From JAZDLR01 sp964540995 (lineage in GTDB: Bacteria; Patescibacteriota; Patescibacteriia; UBA1558; 2-01-FULL-52-15), in assembly GCA_964540995.1 (NCBI GenBank), contig CAZIOU010000019.1:1-16774 (forward strand): a stretch of 16,774 bases of DNA. The letters are read 5' to 3'. The translations under genes and the position numbers were made by a program. Of this stretch, positions 5,924 through 11,631 are shown one piece after another. The notes beneath the pieces were generated by a model that saw only the letters and a program-made list of their open reading frames with translations, was not told the DNA's origin and did no database searches. Positions within the stretch are counted from its first letter, which is position 1. Each line of letters starts with the position of its first letter.

Positions 5924-6433
5924 TTATTGAACGATGAAGACAAAGGAGGGAAATTCGTTCCAGACGTCTGCCGGATGAACCGTATGCTCGGGAGTCGCTA
6001 CAGAAGACGAAACGCTGTAGATGGGAATATCATCATCCTTGGGCGGCTTTCCGTCGGCACGGGCACGATAAAGGTTGATCTCCACTTGATTAGCGTTGTT
6101 GTTGTGCCAGTAGAAGCGAGGCGTCAATCGATGAATGCCGGGTATGGCGATTGTACCAAGCGGTACAAGCTGCAGATGTTCGCTACTGTTGAAACCGAAT
6201 CTCGTGACCATCGCAACGATCGCAGTACTCATGTCACCCGGAATCGGATCCAGCTGGACTTGAACGTCGACGCCGTTGCCGCTGCCGACATCATTGCACC
6301 TGATAGACATGACGTACTCGCTGCCACGAGGGATGAGGTAAGCGCCAGAGGCGTTCTGAGCGTACGCCTTGTCGTCGGGGATGCTACCCAGTAGCATTAC
6401 CAAGAGCAGGATAAGCCAGGGAAATCGTTTCAT
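5924..6433 (-). CDS. Secreted protein of unknown function
   Basis: I do not recognise this 169-aa protein. It has a classical signal peptide: MKRFPWLILLLVMLLGSIP, then DDKAYA and QN, with the probable cleavage after AYA at about residue 25. The mature part (about 144 aa) is predicted mostly beta: YVMSIRCNDVGSG, VDVQVQLDPIPG, LTPRFYWHNNNANQVEINLY. It has one cysteine and an acidic segment KPPKDDDIPIY. This resembles a small beta-sandwich, which is inference only. I chose the ATG at 6433 because GGAGGG lies 4 bases upstream and the signal peptide then starts with MKR. An upstream ATG in the same frame (6562) would run through a terminator. It is followed by its own terminator and preceded by one, so it is a single-gene unit. 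Confidence 0.75.
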   Translation of the reverse strand: MKRFPWLILLLVMLLGSIPDDKAYAQNASGAYLIPRGSEYVMSIRCNDVGSGNGVDVQVQLDPIPGDMSTAIVAMVTRFGFNSSEHLQLVPLGTIAIPGIHRLTPRFYWHNNNANQVEINLYRARADGKPPKDDDIPIYSVSSSVATPEHTVHPADVWNEFPSFVFIVQ

Positions 6434-6493
6434 GTAACCCTCCATGAAAGGAACTAGATTACCCAGGATGATCCTAGGTTGCAGATTTTTAAC

Positions 6494-6522
6494 ATAATTT
6501 TTTGACGGAAGCAAGTTGTCAA
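6494..6522 (-). promoter_or_regulatory. Candidate promoter of the secreted-protein gene
   Basis: Perfect TTGACA (6522-6517) with AATTAT (6499-6494) at 17 bases; the -10 is weak. TTGAC and GTCAA form an inverted repeat (6502-6522) that could be an operator. Confidence 0.35.
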
Positions 6523-6544
6523 AAATACCATTTATGATATCAGC

Positions 6545-6572
6545 AAAAAAAGCCCAACTCATAGAGTCGGGC
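6545..6572 (-). terminator. Rho-independent terminator after the lysine-rich small gene
   Basis: A nine-position stem (6552-6560 with 6564-6572, one mismatch) with a 3-base loop is followed on the minus strand by seven T residues (6551-6545). It is 25 bases beyond the stop of the gene ending at 6598. Confidence 0.9.
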
Positions 6573-6597
6573 GTTTCTCTTGATGTCCTAGCGATGA

Positions 6598-6825
6598 CTA
6601 ACGAGCTTTTTCCTTGGTGGTCATTTTCTTCATCAGGCCGATAGCCGTAATTGCAGCGGCGGCTGCCCCGAGACCTTGTAAGATTTTTTTCTTGGTCTTT
6701 GGGTCGAGATTTTTGTACATCTTCTTAGCCTGCATAACGTGATCAATTACTTGCTCGGCTACGCTATTGATATGCATGACATCATCAGTGGCATTCTTGA
6801 TGATTTTCTTTTTGGTTGTGGCCAT
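6598..6825 (-). CDS. Unrecognised 75-aa lysine-rich protein with C-terminal hydrophobic segment
   Basis: I do not recognise a family. The protein starts MATTKKKIIKNATDDVMHIN and is predicted largely helical. It has a basic stretch DPKTKKKILQGLG, then an Ala-rich hydrophobic segment of about 14 residues (AAAAAITAIGLM, residues 54-65) and a basic tail KKMTTKEKAR. The arrangement suggests either a tail-anchored or peripheral membrane protein, or a small basic nucleic-acid binder; neither can be shown. The ATG at 6825 is chosen because it opens the compact lysine-rich frame. Longer in-frame starts upstream (7134) would cross a strong terminator and antisense the next gene. It has no clear Shine-Dalgarno site and is AT-rich, unlike the accessory genes on both sides. 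TATAGT about 40 bases upstream may be its -10. Confidence 0.7.
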   Translation of the reverse strand: MATTKKKIIKNATDDVMHINSVAEQVIDHVMQAKKMYKNLDPKTKKKILQGLGAAAAAITAIGLMKKMTTKEKAR

Positions 6826-6883
6826 ATATTTCGTCTTAATGATTAGTAATTTAACCATAGCACTATACTTGAAATAAGAATAG

Positions 6884-6922
6884 GAAAATAAAGAGCCCGT
6901 CACGCTGATGCGCGACGGGCTC
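6884..6922 (-). terminator. Rho-independent terminator after the gap-interrupted gene
   Basis: A 13-position stem (6893-6905 with 6910-6922, one mismatch) with a 4-base loop is followed on the minus strand by TTTATTTTCC. It is 15 bases after the stop at 6938. Confidence 0.9.
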
Positions 6923-6937
6923 GGGTTGAGTTCTGGT

Positions 6938-7651
6938 TTAGGCAGAGATTTTCTGCCCCCAATTGTCACAAGCTTCCTTAATGGCAGATTGATACGAACA
7001 CTGCCATCCGTTATGTTCACTTTCGTTGCTCTGGATCTGCCATCCGTGGCTGACCCAGACTTGTTTGTCGTCGCTCGTGACGTAGAATCGCCGAGCGGTG
7101 AGATTACCATGTACCACACACGAGGCATCATCAATGACGCCTGTGAGGGTACCGATCATATACTGATGAAAAGTGATCGGTCGGAGACGATCTTGATGAC
7201 TGAGGGCCTCTCGGATTGTTGCGAATTTGCCCTCCACGACGTTGGTTACCGCCCAGTTGGCGATCACCCGTGAGACTGTTTTTAGTTCAGCCAGTCCAAT
7301 GGCGGCCCGTAGGACCTGCCACGGTCGCATGGGCTGACGACGGTTCCAGATCGACTCCTGGCAGATGTGCCAGACGTGTCCGGTAATCGTGGCCGCCGCC
7401 GCCGCGCGTGCCGCTTTGTTATGGCGGCGGGGCGACTTGCAGATCGACCTGGCGACTTCATGCCAGGTGACCTGCAGCCCATAGGGACGCAGCAGGTCAT
7501 TGGCGATTGCCCTGACCTTCCAGAAGACGCGATTGGCGCGTCCCGGAGAGCGGAGCGACTCCACCATCTGGATCGGGTCCCACTGATGACGGGGGGAATT
7601 AATCCCCTTGCCGGTGGTGATCCGTTGTAGAATCTTCACCATGCCCGGCAT
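6938..7651 (-). CDS. Unrecognised protein, C-terminal part of a gap-interrupted gene
   Basis: The 237 residues from the first ATG after the assembly gap to the stop match no family I know. Features: a basic N-terminal part, MPGMVKILQRITTGKG; a helical middle with KSPRRHNKAARAAAAATITG; then a more beta C-terminus ending SHGWQIQSNESEHNGWQCSY and AIKEACDNWGQKISA. The ATG at 7651 is probably not a true start. The codon frame on this side of the gap and that of the 8009 gene both end exactly at the gap edges, so a gap length divisible by three would join them into one gene of about 352 residues. No signal peptide is visible, and the Arg/Trp richness would fit a cytoplasmic or nucleic-acid-related protein. 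A strong terminator follows. Confidence 0.65.
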   Translation of the reverse strand: MPGMVKILQRITTGKGINSPRHQWDPIQMVESLRSPGRANRVFWKVRAIANDLLRPYGLQVTWHEVARSICKSPRRHNKAARAAAAATITGHVWHICQESIWNRRQPMRPWQVLRAAIGLAELKTVSRVIANWAVTNVVEGKFATIREALSHQDRLRPITFHQYMIGTLTGVIDDASCVVHGNLTARRFYVTSDDKQVWVSHGWQIQSNESEHNGWQCSYQSAIKEACDNWGQKISA

Positions 7652-7654
7652 TTT

Positions 7655-7664
7655 NNNNNNNNNN
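7655..7664. other. Assembly gap (10 N)
   Basis: Ten N residues mark a scaffold join of unknown true length. AAA borders it on both sides when read on the minus strand, so the flanks could even overlap. It falls inside a gene. Confidence 0.99.
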
Positions 7665-8009
7665 TTTGGCCGCGGCGGTGAGCCAGCCAGCCATCCGTGC
7701 GGTGCGCTCGACCTGCTTTCTTTTCGGTGACACGGTTATGATGTTCCGTGTCGGCATCGCCGGAATTCCGAGTAGTCCGCCGAAGTTGTAGGGCAGGTGG
7801 CAGTACCGACTGCCACTAGCCGTCCTCATCGCGGCGTTCATGTCCTCGACGGCGGGCCGAAGCATATTGTTCAGCCCGTAAGTGGTATACGTCCCTTCCG
7901 GGAACGCACGCCACCAAGGAGAGTAGGCGGGAATCTCGTCTGTATAATCATCGAAATCCTCGACCACAACCGGTTTACGGTAATCGCCGCGACGAATCGT
8001 TGCAGGCAT
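7665..8009 (-). CDS. Unrecognised protein, N-terminal part of a gap-interrupted gene
   Basis: 115 residues are readable from the ATG at 8009 to the gap. The protein begins MPATIRRGDYRKPVVVEDFD and continues with an aromatic, Pro-rich region (EIPAYSPWWRAFPEGTYTTY), MLRPAVEDMNAAMRTASG, and then a basic helix (KRKQVERTARMAGWLTAAAK) that runs into the gap. I recognise no family. The start is fixed by AGGAGG (8020-8015) exactly 5 bases upstream; an ATG at 8033 lies upstream of that site and is rejected. Expression is preceded by the structured leader at 8010-8103, shared in type with the 8574 gene. The most likely continuation is the segment 7651-6938, giving one protein of about 350 residues. Confidence 0.7.
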
Positions 8010-8103
8010 TTCGTCCTCCTCTTGCCATAGCAAGAGTACAGGTCCAGCCGATCCACGCGGAGTGCGTGACCGGTAAAGCCAATCCCCTACGATGCGGGGC
8101 AGT
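8010..8103 (-). promoter_or_regulatory. Structured 5' leader B with three hairpins
   Basis: Reading the minus strand, first comes a 24-base segment (8103-8080) identical to one in leader A; it contains a CCCC/GGGG hairpin. Next is a hairpin closed by CCGGTC/GATCGG (8073-8048) with inner ACGC/GCGT pairs. Last is CTCTTGC/GCAAGAG (8036-8019), whose base overlaps the AGGAGG ribosome-binding site (8020-8015). The ATG follows after 5 bases. The last hairpin could limit ribosome access. Confidence 0.6.
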
Positions 8104-8136
8104 GAAAACGTTTGTTATGTGAAAGGAACTTTTTAG

Positions 8137-8209
8137 CACACATCTGAGATTATTAGAACGAAGTCTACTAATCTCGGATGTGTGGAGGAAGCGACGAATC
8201 GCTTCCTCC
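8137..8209 (-). terminator. Tandem hairpins downstream of the 8574 gene, terminator-like
   Basis: Two hairpins abut. One has perfect 11-bp arms (8184-8194 with 8199-8209) and a TTCG loop on the minus strand. The other is a 20-position stem (8137-8156 with 8165-8184), with one G-T pair and one mismatch and an 8-base loop. They lie 27 bases after the stop at 8236. No T-run follows on the minus strand, so this may be an RNA-stabilising or processing structure rather than a terminator. Confidence 0.55.
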
Positions 8210-8235
8210 GATTCAGTGTCTCGACGGTCGTCAGG

Positions 8236-8574
8236 CTATCCGCGGCGGAGAGCCTTGACCCCGATGATATGGCCTTCGGCGTTACGGATCACGTTGCTCG
8301 GATCCCAGGCAGGGATCACGAGATCTCTGCGTCCCGAGTCGGTCATGGCGATGGCCACGACTAACGAGACGATGTACAGTGTGTGAGGCTGCGAGTCAGG
8401 CAGTCCGGTTACATCACCGTACTGCACCGGCGGCAGGACGGGGATGCCGTCGATCATTTCTGGTTGCTCGGGCAACACCGTTACCCGAGCGTTGCCGGCT
8501 GACGGGAGGGCGTTACTGATCCTCCCGTTTTCGTAAATTACCACAGTATGTGGGGTGAGGTTGATGAACTGCAT
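8236..8574 (-). CDS. 112-aa protein of the LTPHTV small-protein type (function unknown)
   Basis: The protein begins MQFINLTPHTVVIYENGRIS and continues with LPSAGNARVTVLPEQPEMID, GIPVLPPVQYGDVTGLPDSQ, HTLYIVSLVVAIAMTDSGRR, DLVIPAWDP and a final AEGHIIGVKALRRG. I recall this pattern (N-L-T-P-H-x-V at the start, a G-x-V-x-G-L-P turn, Y-I-V-S-x-x-V-A, then D-L-V-x-P and a G-x-I-x-G-V tail) from small uncharacterised proteins in phages and diverse bacteria. No function is known to me. It is likely a compact all-beta cytoplasmic protein. The start is fixed by AGGAGG (8585-8580), 5 bases before the ATG. It is preceded by structured leader A and followed by tandem hairpins, forming a self-contained unit. 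GC content is high: 36 of 60 bases in 8281-8340 by hand count. Confidence 0.75.
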   Translation of the reverse strand: MQFINLTPHTVVIYENGRISNALPSAGNARVTVLPEQPEMIDGIPVLPPVQYGDVTGLPDSQPHTLYIVSLVVAIAMTDSGRRDLVIPAWDPSNVIRNAEGHIIGVKALRRG

Positions 8575-8672
8575 GACTGCCTCCTTCTCGCATTAAGCGA
8601 GATTGAATGTGCCGGTCGCTGGTACACTATGTACTCGACCGGGTAGGACAATCCCCTACGATGCGGGGCAGT
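8575..8672 (-). promoter_or_regulatory. Structured 5' leader A with three hairpins
   Basis: On the minus strand a 24-base segment (8672-8649) identical to that of leader B carries a CCCC/GGGG hairpin. It is followed by a stem CCGGTC/GACCGG (8642-8612) with inner GTAC/GTAC pairs. A third stem, CTCGC/GCGAG (8601-8587), sits 1 base before AGGAGG (8585-8580) and the ATG at 8574. Order and spacing match leader B although most bases of the last two hairpins differ. Confidence 0.6.
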
Positions 8673-8737
8673 AAAATTTTGTTGCAAAGAGCTTTCTTCT
8701 CAAAGCCTATCAACAAAGTTGACGAGCTTAGTGGAAG

Positions 8738-8760
8738 CCCCGAACTGTGATAGTTCGGGG
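8738..8760. terminator. Hairpin after the SPFH gene
   Basis: Perfect 9-bp stem CCCCGAACT/AGTTCGGGG with a 5-base loop, 44 bases beyond the SPFH stop codon at 8804. There is no T-run on the minus strand; the plus-strand side is followed by TTGAGAGCTTTTA. A terminator role is plausible but not proven. Confidence 0.5.
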
Positions 8761-8803
8761 TTGAGAGCTTTTATAAACGGCTACTCTCCTTACCGTGTAG
8801 AAG

Positions 8804-9727
8804 TTATTTCTTGTCTTCGCTGTTGTCGTTGCCCGAGATGTGGATCTGCGGAGCACCAGCCCGAGCTGTGGCGACCGCCTTGCCGAGCTCACCCAGACCC
8901 TTCGCCTCGTAGACTTTCATCGCCGTCATCATGTCGATGGCGAGTCGTGTCTGTTCCTCGGGCGTCGGGACAAACGAGATGAAGTTGAGGCGAACACCCT
9001 TCGTTTTCAGCATCTCGTTGACGGTTTCGAGGAGCTTATCCTCGTATTCCGCCTGTGAGAAGTCGACGATGTCTTCCAAAATGAGTGTACTCGTCGTAGC
9101 CTCGCGGAGGCGCTTGTCGATCACTGTATTCTCCGCCGACTCGTAGGCACTCGAGGAATTATCCTTATCGTCGACGCCGCTGTTCGCCTTGCCAATATAC
9201 TTGGCCTCACCGATGAACACCCTGCCGTCGAAGATCACGTATTCATAGGAGATTTCGACGTTGGCCAGGACGCGATCCTTGAACGAAGTCTTGAACTTCG
9301 TTTCGCCCTGCATCGGGTAGTCGGGAATCGTGACCTTGTAGGCGCACGGACCGATACGGGCCGGAATTGATTGACCCGGAGGAATCAGCTTCCAGGTGAC
9401 ACCACAATCGTCCGTGATAAGGGTTTGCACATTGGCACTGCCCCGGTCACAGCCGCTGGTCGCGAGCGCCAGCCCAATCAGCATCACGAACAATCCATGG
9501 GCGTTGCGATTCATCGATCCTCCTTTGTAACGGATGATTTTGACCGTGGCGTAGATCACACCAGCGATCACAACGATGGGGGCAATGCCTCCCAAAAACG
9601 TGAGAAAGAAGTCGGCCGTGATATAGTACTGGCCGACCACGTAGGTCTGGAACCAGAGTTGTAGCAGCCGACCACATCCCGCTATCAGCAGAAGGACAGC
9701 GGCAAGCTTGAGAAGAACGGTTTTCAC
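8804..9727 (-). CDS. SPFH/band 7-like membrane protein with a possible internal lipoprotein start
   Basis: A 307-aa frame starts at GTG 9727, 7 bases after AAGGAG. Residues 1-71 hold two hydrophobic segments (MKTVLLKLAAVLLLIAGC, with a lipobox-like LIAGC at Cys18, and TADFFLTFLGGIAPIVVIAG) ending in the basic KIIRYKGGS. Then comes MNRNAHGLFVMLIGLALATSGC, which looks like a second signal peptide with a weak lipobox. That Met (ATG 9514) has its own AAAGGAGG 4 bases upstream, so a 236-aa lipoprotein may be made from the same frame. The rest looks like an SPFH/band 7 domain: YPMQGETKFKTSFKDRVLAN, VEISYEYVIFDG, then a helical part (LLETVNEMLKTKGVRLNFIS, FVPTPEEQTRLAIDMM) and the Ala/Gly tail AVATARAGAPQIHISG. 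SPFH proteins oligomerise at membranes as scaffolds or protease regulators. The family call is from pattern, not a search. Confidence 0.65.
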   Translation of the reverse strand: MKTVLLKLAAVLLLIAGCGRLLQLWFQTYVVGQYYITADFFLTFLGGIAPIVVIAGVIYATVKIIRYKGGSMNRNAHGLFVMLIGLALATSGCDRGSANVQTLITDDCGVTWKLIPPGQSIPARIGPCAYKVTIPDYPMQGETKFKTSFKDRVLANVEISYEYVIFDGRVFIGEAKYIGKANSGVDDKDNSSSAYESAENTVIDKRLREATTSTLILEDIVDFSQAEYEDKLLETVNEMLKTKGVRLNFISFVPTPEEQTRLAIDMMTAMKVYEAKGLGELGKAVATARAGAPQIHISGNDNSEDKK

Positions 9728-9859
9728 TGTTTTTCTCCTTATTTTTGAAGGGGAAACCGCTGATCCACGATGTGTGGACCAGTTGTAGCCTGAAACGGAT
9801 ATTACATTTTTAAGAACCTCCATTGAGAGCCCAGTATTCGGGTTTCAAAAGAATATACT

Positions 9860-9888
9860 ATATTAGTACATATATTGATTTTTGTCAA
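9860..9888 (-). promoter_or_regulatory. Promoter for the SPFH gene
   Basis: Perfect TTGACA (9888-9883), a 17-base spacer and TAATAT (9865-9860) on the minus strand. The start near 9853 would give a leader of about 125 bases, which contains a hairpin (TGGTCCAC/GTGGATCA). It overlaps the divergent SUF promoter. Confidence 0.5.
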
Positions 9889-9922
9889 GATTCAAACAAT
9901 ATAATATGGCTAATATTAGCCA
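9875..9922 (+). promoter_or_regulatory. SUF operon promoter with palindromic operator
   Basis: TTGATT (9875-9880) and perfect TATAAT (9900-9905), with a longish 19-base spacer. One base after the -10 box comes a perfect 16-bp palindrome, TGGCTAATATTAGCCA (9907-9922), covering the expected start site. This is the position of a repressor operator and is a natural candidate site for the Rrf2 protein encoded just downstream. A second weaker promoter (TTGACC 9958-9963, 17 bases, TAAACT 9981-9986) may also act. Confidence 0.55.
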
Positions 9923-9982
9923 ATAAGTAATAATATTTATCTTATTTTAGTCAAAAATTGACCACAGGTTCCAAACGTACTA

Positions 9983-10040
9983 AACTCATAGCAATTAACT
10001 ATGAGTTATTAGATCCCCTTTCGCTAAAGCTTCAGGGGAT
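9983..10040 (+). promoter_or_regulatory. Two hairpins in the leader of the SUF operon
   Basis: The stretch from 9728 to 10067 has no gene. Besides the promoters it holds a 9-bp stem AACTCATAG/CTATGAGTT (9983-9991 with 9999-10007). A second stem, ATCCCCT/AGGGGAT (10013-10019 with 10034-10040), contains an inner GCT/AGC. They lie 28-85 bases before the regulator start. No T-run follows, so a structural or attenuation role is only possible. Confidence 0.45.
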
Positions 10041-10067
10041 GTCGTCTATTAAATTTCAATGTGCTCC

Positions 10068-10463
10068 ATGTTTCAACTATCAACCCGCGTACAATATGGT
10101 CTGGAAATTATGGAAGCTTTGGCTAGTAGGCCAGAGGCCTATGTTTCTTTGGCTGATATTGCTAAGCAGACCGGTCGTTCAGCTAATTATCTCCAGCAGA
10201 TCATCAAACCCTTGAAAGAGGCTGGTTTAGTAATTAGCAAAGAAGGTGTGACAGGTGGCATTAAGTTAGCTAAGTCACCCCAGTCAATTACTTTGTATGA
10301 AGTTCTAATTGCTCTGGATGGCGAGGTACAACCTATCAGCTGTTTGTCGGAAGATCATGTCTGTCCTACTAAGCAAACGTGTGGCCATCGTAAATATTGG
10401 AGTAAGGTGACGGATATGTTGGAAGAGCAGTTTAAGCAGACAACGTTATTAGATTTGAAATAA
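10068..10463 (+). CDS. Rrf2-family transcriptional regulator with three cysteines
   Basis: This 131-aa winged-helix regulator is probably an Fe-S sensing repressor of the operon, as IscR and SufR-type Rrf2 proteins are. The start MFQLSTRVQYGLEIMEALAS matches the family's canonical beginning, so I place it at 10068 rather than at an ATG 9 bases earlier. The helix-turn-helix is SLADIAKQTGRSANYLQQII, followed by the wing with VTGGIKLAKSP and the dimerisation-helix motif ITLYEVLIALDG. The cluster-ligand region shows Cys92, Cys99, Cys105 and His107 (CLSEDHVCPTKQTCGH), close to IscR's C-x5-C-x5-C. The first interval is six residues here. The gene is first in the operon; sufC follows after 4 bases. 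Autoregulation through the palindrome at 9907-9922 is inferred. Confidence 0.93.
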   Translation: MFQLSTRVQYGLEIMEALASRPEAYVSLADIAKQTGRSANYLQQIIKPLKEAGLVISKEGVTGGIKLAKSPQSITLYEVLIALDGEVQPISCLSEDHVCPTKQTCGHRKYWSKVTDMLEEQFKQTTLLDLK

Positions 10464-10467
10464 GAAT

Positions 10468-11223
10468 ATGGGATTAGAAATTAGGAATTTGAAATTAGAG
10501 GTTGATGGTAAGGAGATCATTCATGATTTGTCGTTGACGATTAAACCTGGTGAGACTCATGCGATCATGGGACCGAATGGTTCTGGCAAAAGTAGCTTGT
10601 CACAGGCTCTCATTGGAAACTCGAAATACGAAATTAGAAATGGGGAAGTCATTATGGATGGTCAAAATTTGTTAGAGATGAAACCAGATGAACGCTTGCG
10701 TCAGGGATTATTCTTGGGCTTTCAGTATCCACGGGAGATTGAAGGCGTGCGTATCTCTACCTTTCTGAAAGCGATATACGAAAATAAATGTAAGGCAGTG
10801 ATGGGTGATACATATAAACCGACGCTGATGATTCATTTCACCAAAACACTGGAAGGATTGATGACTACTTTGGGCATTGATACCTCCTACATGCATCGTT
10901 ATCTGAATCATGGCTTCTCCGGTGGTGAGAAAAAGAAATTAGAAATATTGCAGATGCAAATGGTTGACCCACGGTATGTCATCATGGATGAGATTGATTC
11001 TGGTTTGGATATTGATGCGCTGCGGGTGATCAGTGCTGCTTTGAATAATTATCGTTCCAAAGACACAGGACTACTGCTCATCACGCATTATGATCGGATT
11101 TTGAAACAGGTGAAGCCGGACTTTGTACATATCATGGTGGATGGACGGATTGTTAGGTCGGGAGGGTATGAATTAGCTAGTGAGGTAGAAGCAAATGGTT
11201 ATGAGTCATTTAAATCAAAATGA
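10468..11223 (+). CDS. sufC: SufC, ATPase of the SufBCD Fe-S scaffold
   Basis: This 251-aa ABC-type ATPase drives Fe-S cluster assembly on SufB-SufD in the cytoplasm. It has Walker A GPNGSGKSS (residues 35-43), a Q-loop around GLFLGFQYPREIEGV, the ABC signature FSGGEKKKLEILQ (about 150-162), Walker B VIMDEIDSGLD and switch His in LLITHYDRIL. The FQYP-EI-G and SGGEKKK-E elements are typical of SufC rather than transport ATPases. Length matches the family (about 250). It starts 4 bases after the regulator stop, with no Shine-Dalgarno site, so translational coupling is likely. The first codons contain AT-rich GAAATTAG-type repeats. The central part (ENKCKAVMGDTYKPTLM) is somewhat divergent. Confidence 0.97.
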   Translation: MGLEIRNLKLEVDGKEIIHDLSLTIKPGETHAIMGPNGSGKSSLSQALIGNSKYEIRNGEVIMDGQNLLEMKPDERLRQGLFLGFQYPREIEGVRISTFLKAIYENKCKAVMGDTYKPTLMIHFTKTLEGLMTTLGIDTSYMHRYLNHGFSGGEKKKLEILQMQMVDPRYVIMDEIDSGLDIDALRVISAALNNYRSKDTGLLLITHYDRILKQVKPDFVHIMVDGRIVRSGGYELASEVEANGYESFKSK

Positions 11224-11257
11224 AAAATGGAAAAATATAATTCAAAATTTAAAAATT

Positions 11258-11578
11258 ATGACTGACTACATTCAAATTCAAACAACTACGGGTACTAAAG
11301 AAGAGGCCGAGAAGATCGGTCGTGGACTCGTGGAGCAAGGGTTAGCTGCCTGCTTTCAAATTGTTGGGCCTATAACTAGTATATTTAAGTGGGAGAGCAA
11401 GATAGATGAGAGTCAGGAGTATCTGTGTTTGATAAAAACGCGAAAAGATCTTTTCAATGAGGTCAAAACAAATATTGAAACTAACCATAGTTATGAAGTG
11501 CCGGAAATAATTGCTACGGACATAGTTACTGGTAGTGAGAAGTATTTAAGTTGGATGAATGATTCATTGAAATCTTAG
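11258..11578 (+). CDS. cutA: CutA1 divalent-ion tolerance family protein
   Basis: This 106-aa protein matches the trimeric ferredoxin-like CutA1 fold: IQIQTTTGTKEEAEKIGRGL and VEQGLAACFQIVGPITSIFK, with the hallmark segments WESKIDESQEYLCLIKTR and HSYEVPEIIATDIVTGSEKY, ending YLSWMND. CutA was linked to copper tolerance in E. coli, but its molecular role remains unclear. I place the start at the ATG 11258 (MTDYIQ), where homology begins; an upstream ATG at 11195 overlaps the sufC end and adds a low-complexity Asn/Lys stretch. It lies between sufC and sufB in the same direction and is presumably cotranscribed. This interrupts an otherwise standard suf gene order and suggests a link to metal handling. 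No clear Shine-Dalgarno site. Confidence 0.92.
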   Translation: MTDYIQIQTTTGTKEEAEKIGRGLVEQGLAACFQIVGPITSIFKWESKIDESQEYLCLIKTRKDLFNEVKTNIETNHSYEVPEIIATDIVTGSEKYLSWMNDSLKS

Positions 11579-11591
11579 ATACCTCCCCACG

Positions 11592-11612
11592 CCCCTCCTT
11601 ATAAAGGAGGGG
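11592..11612 (+). repeat. GC-rich hairpin between cutA and sufB
   Basis: CCCCTCCTT, loop ATA, AAGGAGGGG: a perfect 9-bp stem 13 bases after the cutA stop and 19 bases before sufB. No T-run follows. It may be a dispersed palindromic repeat, a weak attenuator or an mRNA processing site. Confidence 0.6.
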
Positions 11613-11631
11613 TAAGTACGTACAGAATAGT

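Noticed and set aside
7599..8033. Frame of 144 codons running through the N gap
   Set aside because: It depends on the arbitrary gap length of 10 and ends in an unlikely tail; the other frame after the gap is much longer and ends at a proper terminator.
8080..8672. CRISPR array based on the repeated 24-base segment
   Set aside because: Only two copies, 569 bases apart with genes between them; no array and no cas genes.
5870..9890. Prophage or integrative element
   Set aside because: The block looks foreign in places, but no integrase, transposase, terminase, capsid gene or attachment-site duplication could be found, so a defined mobile element is not supported.
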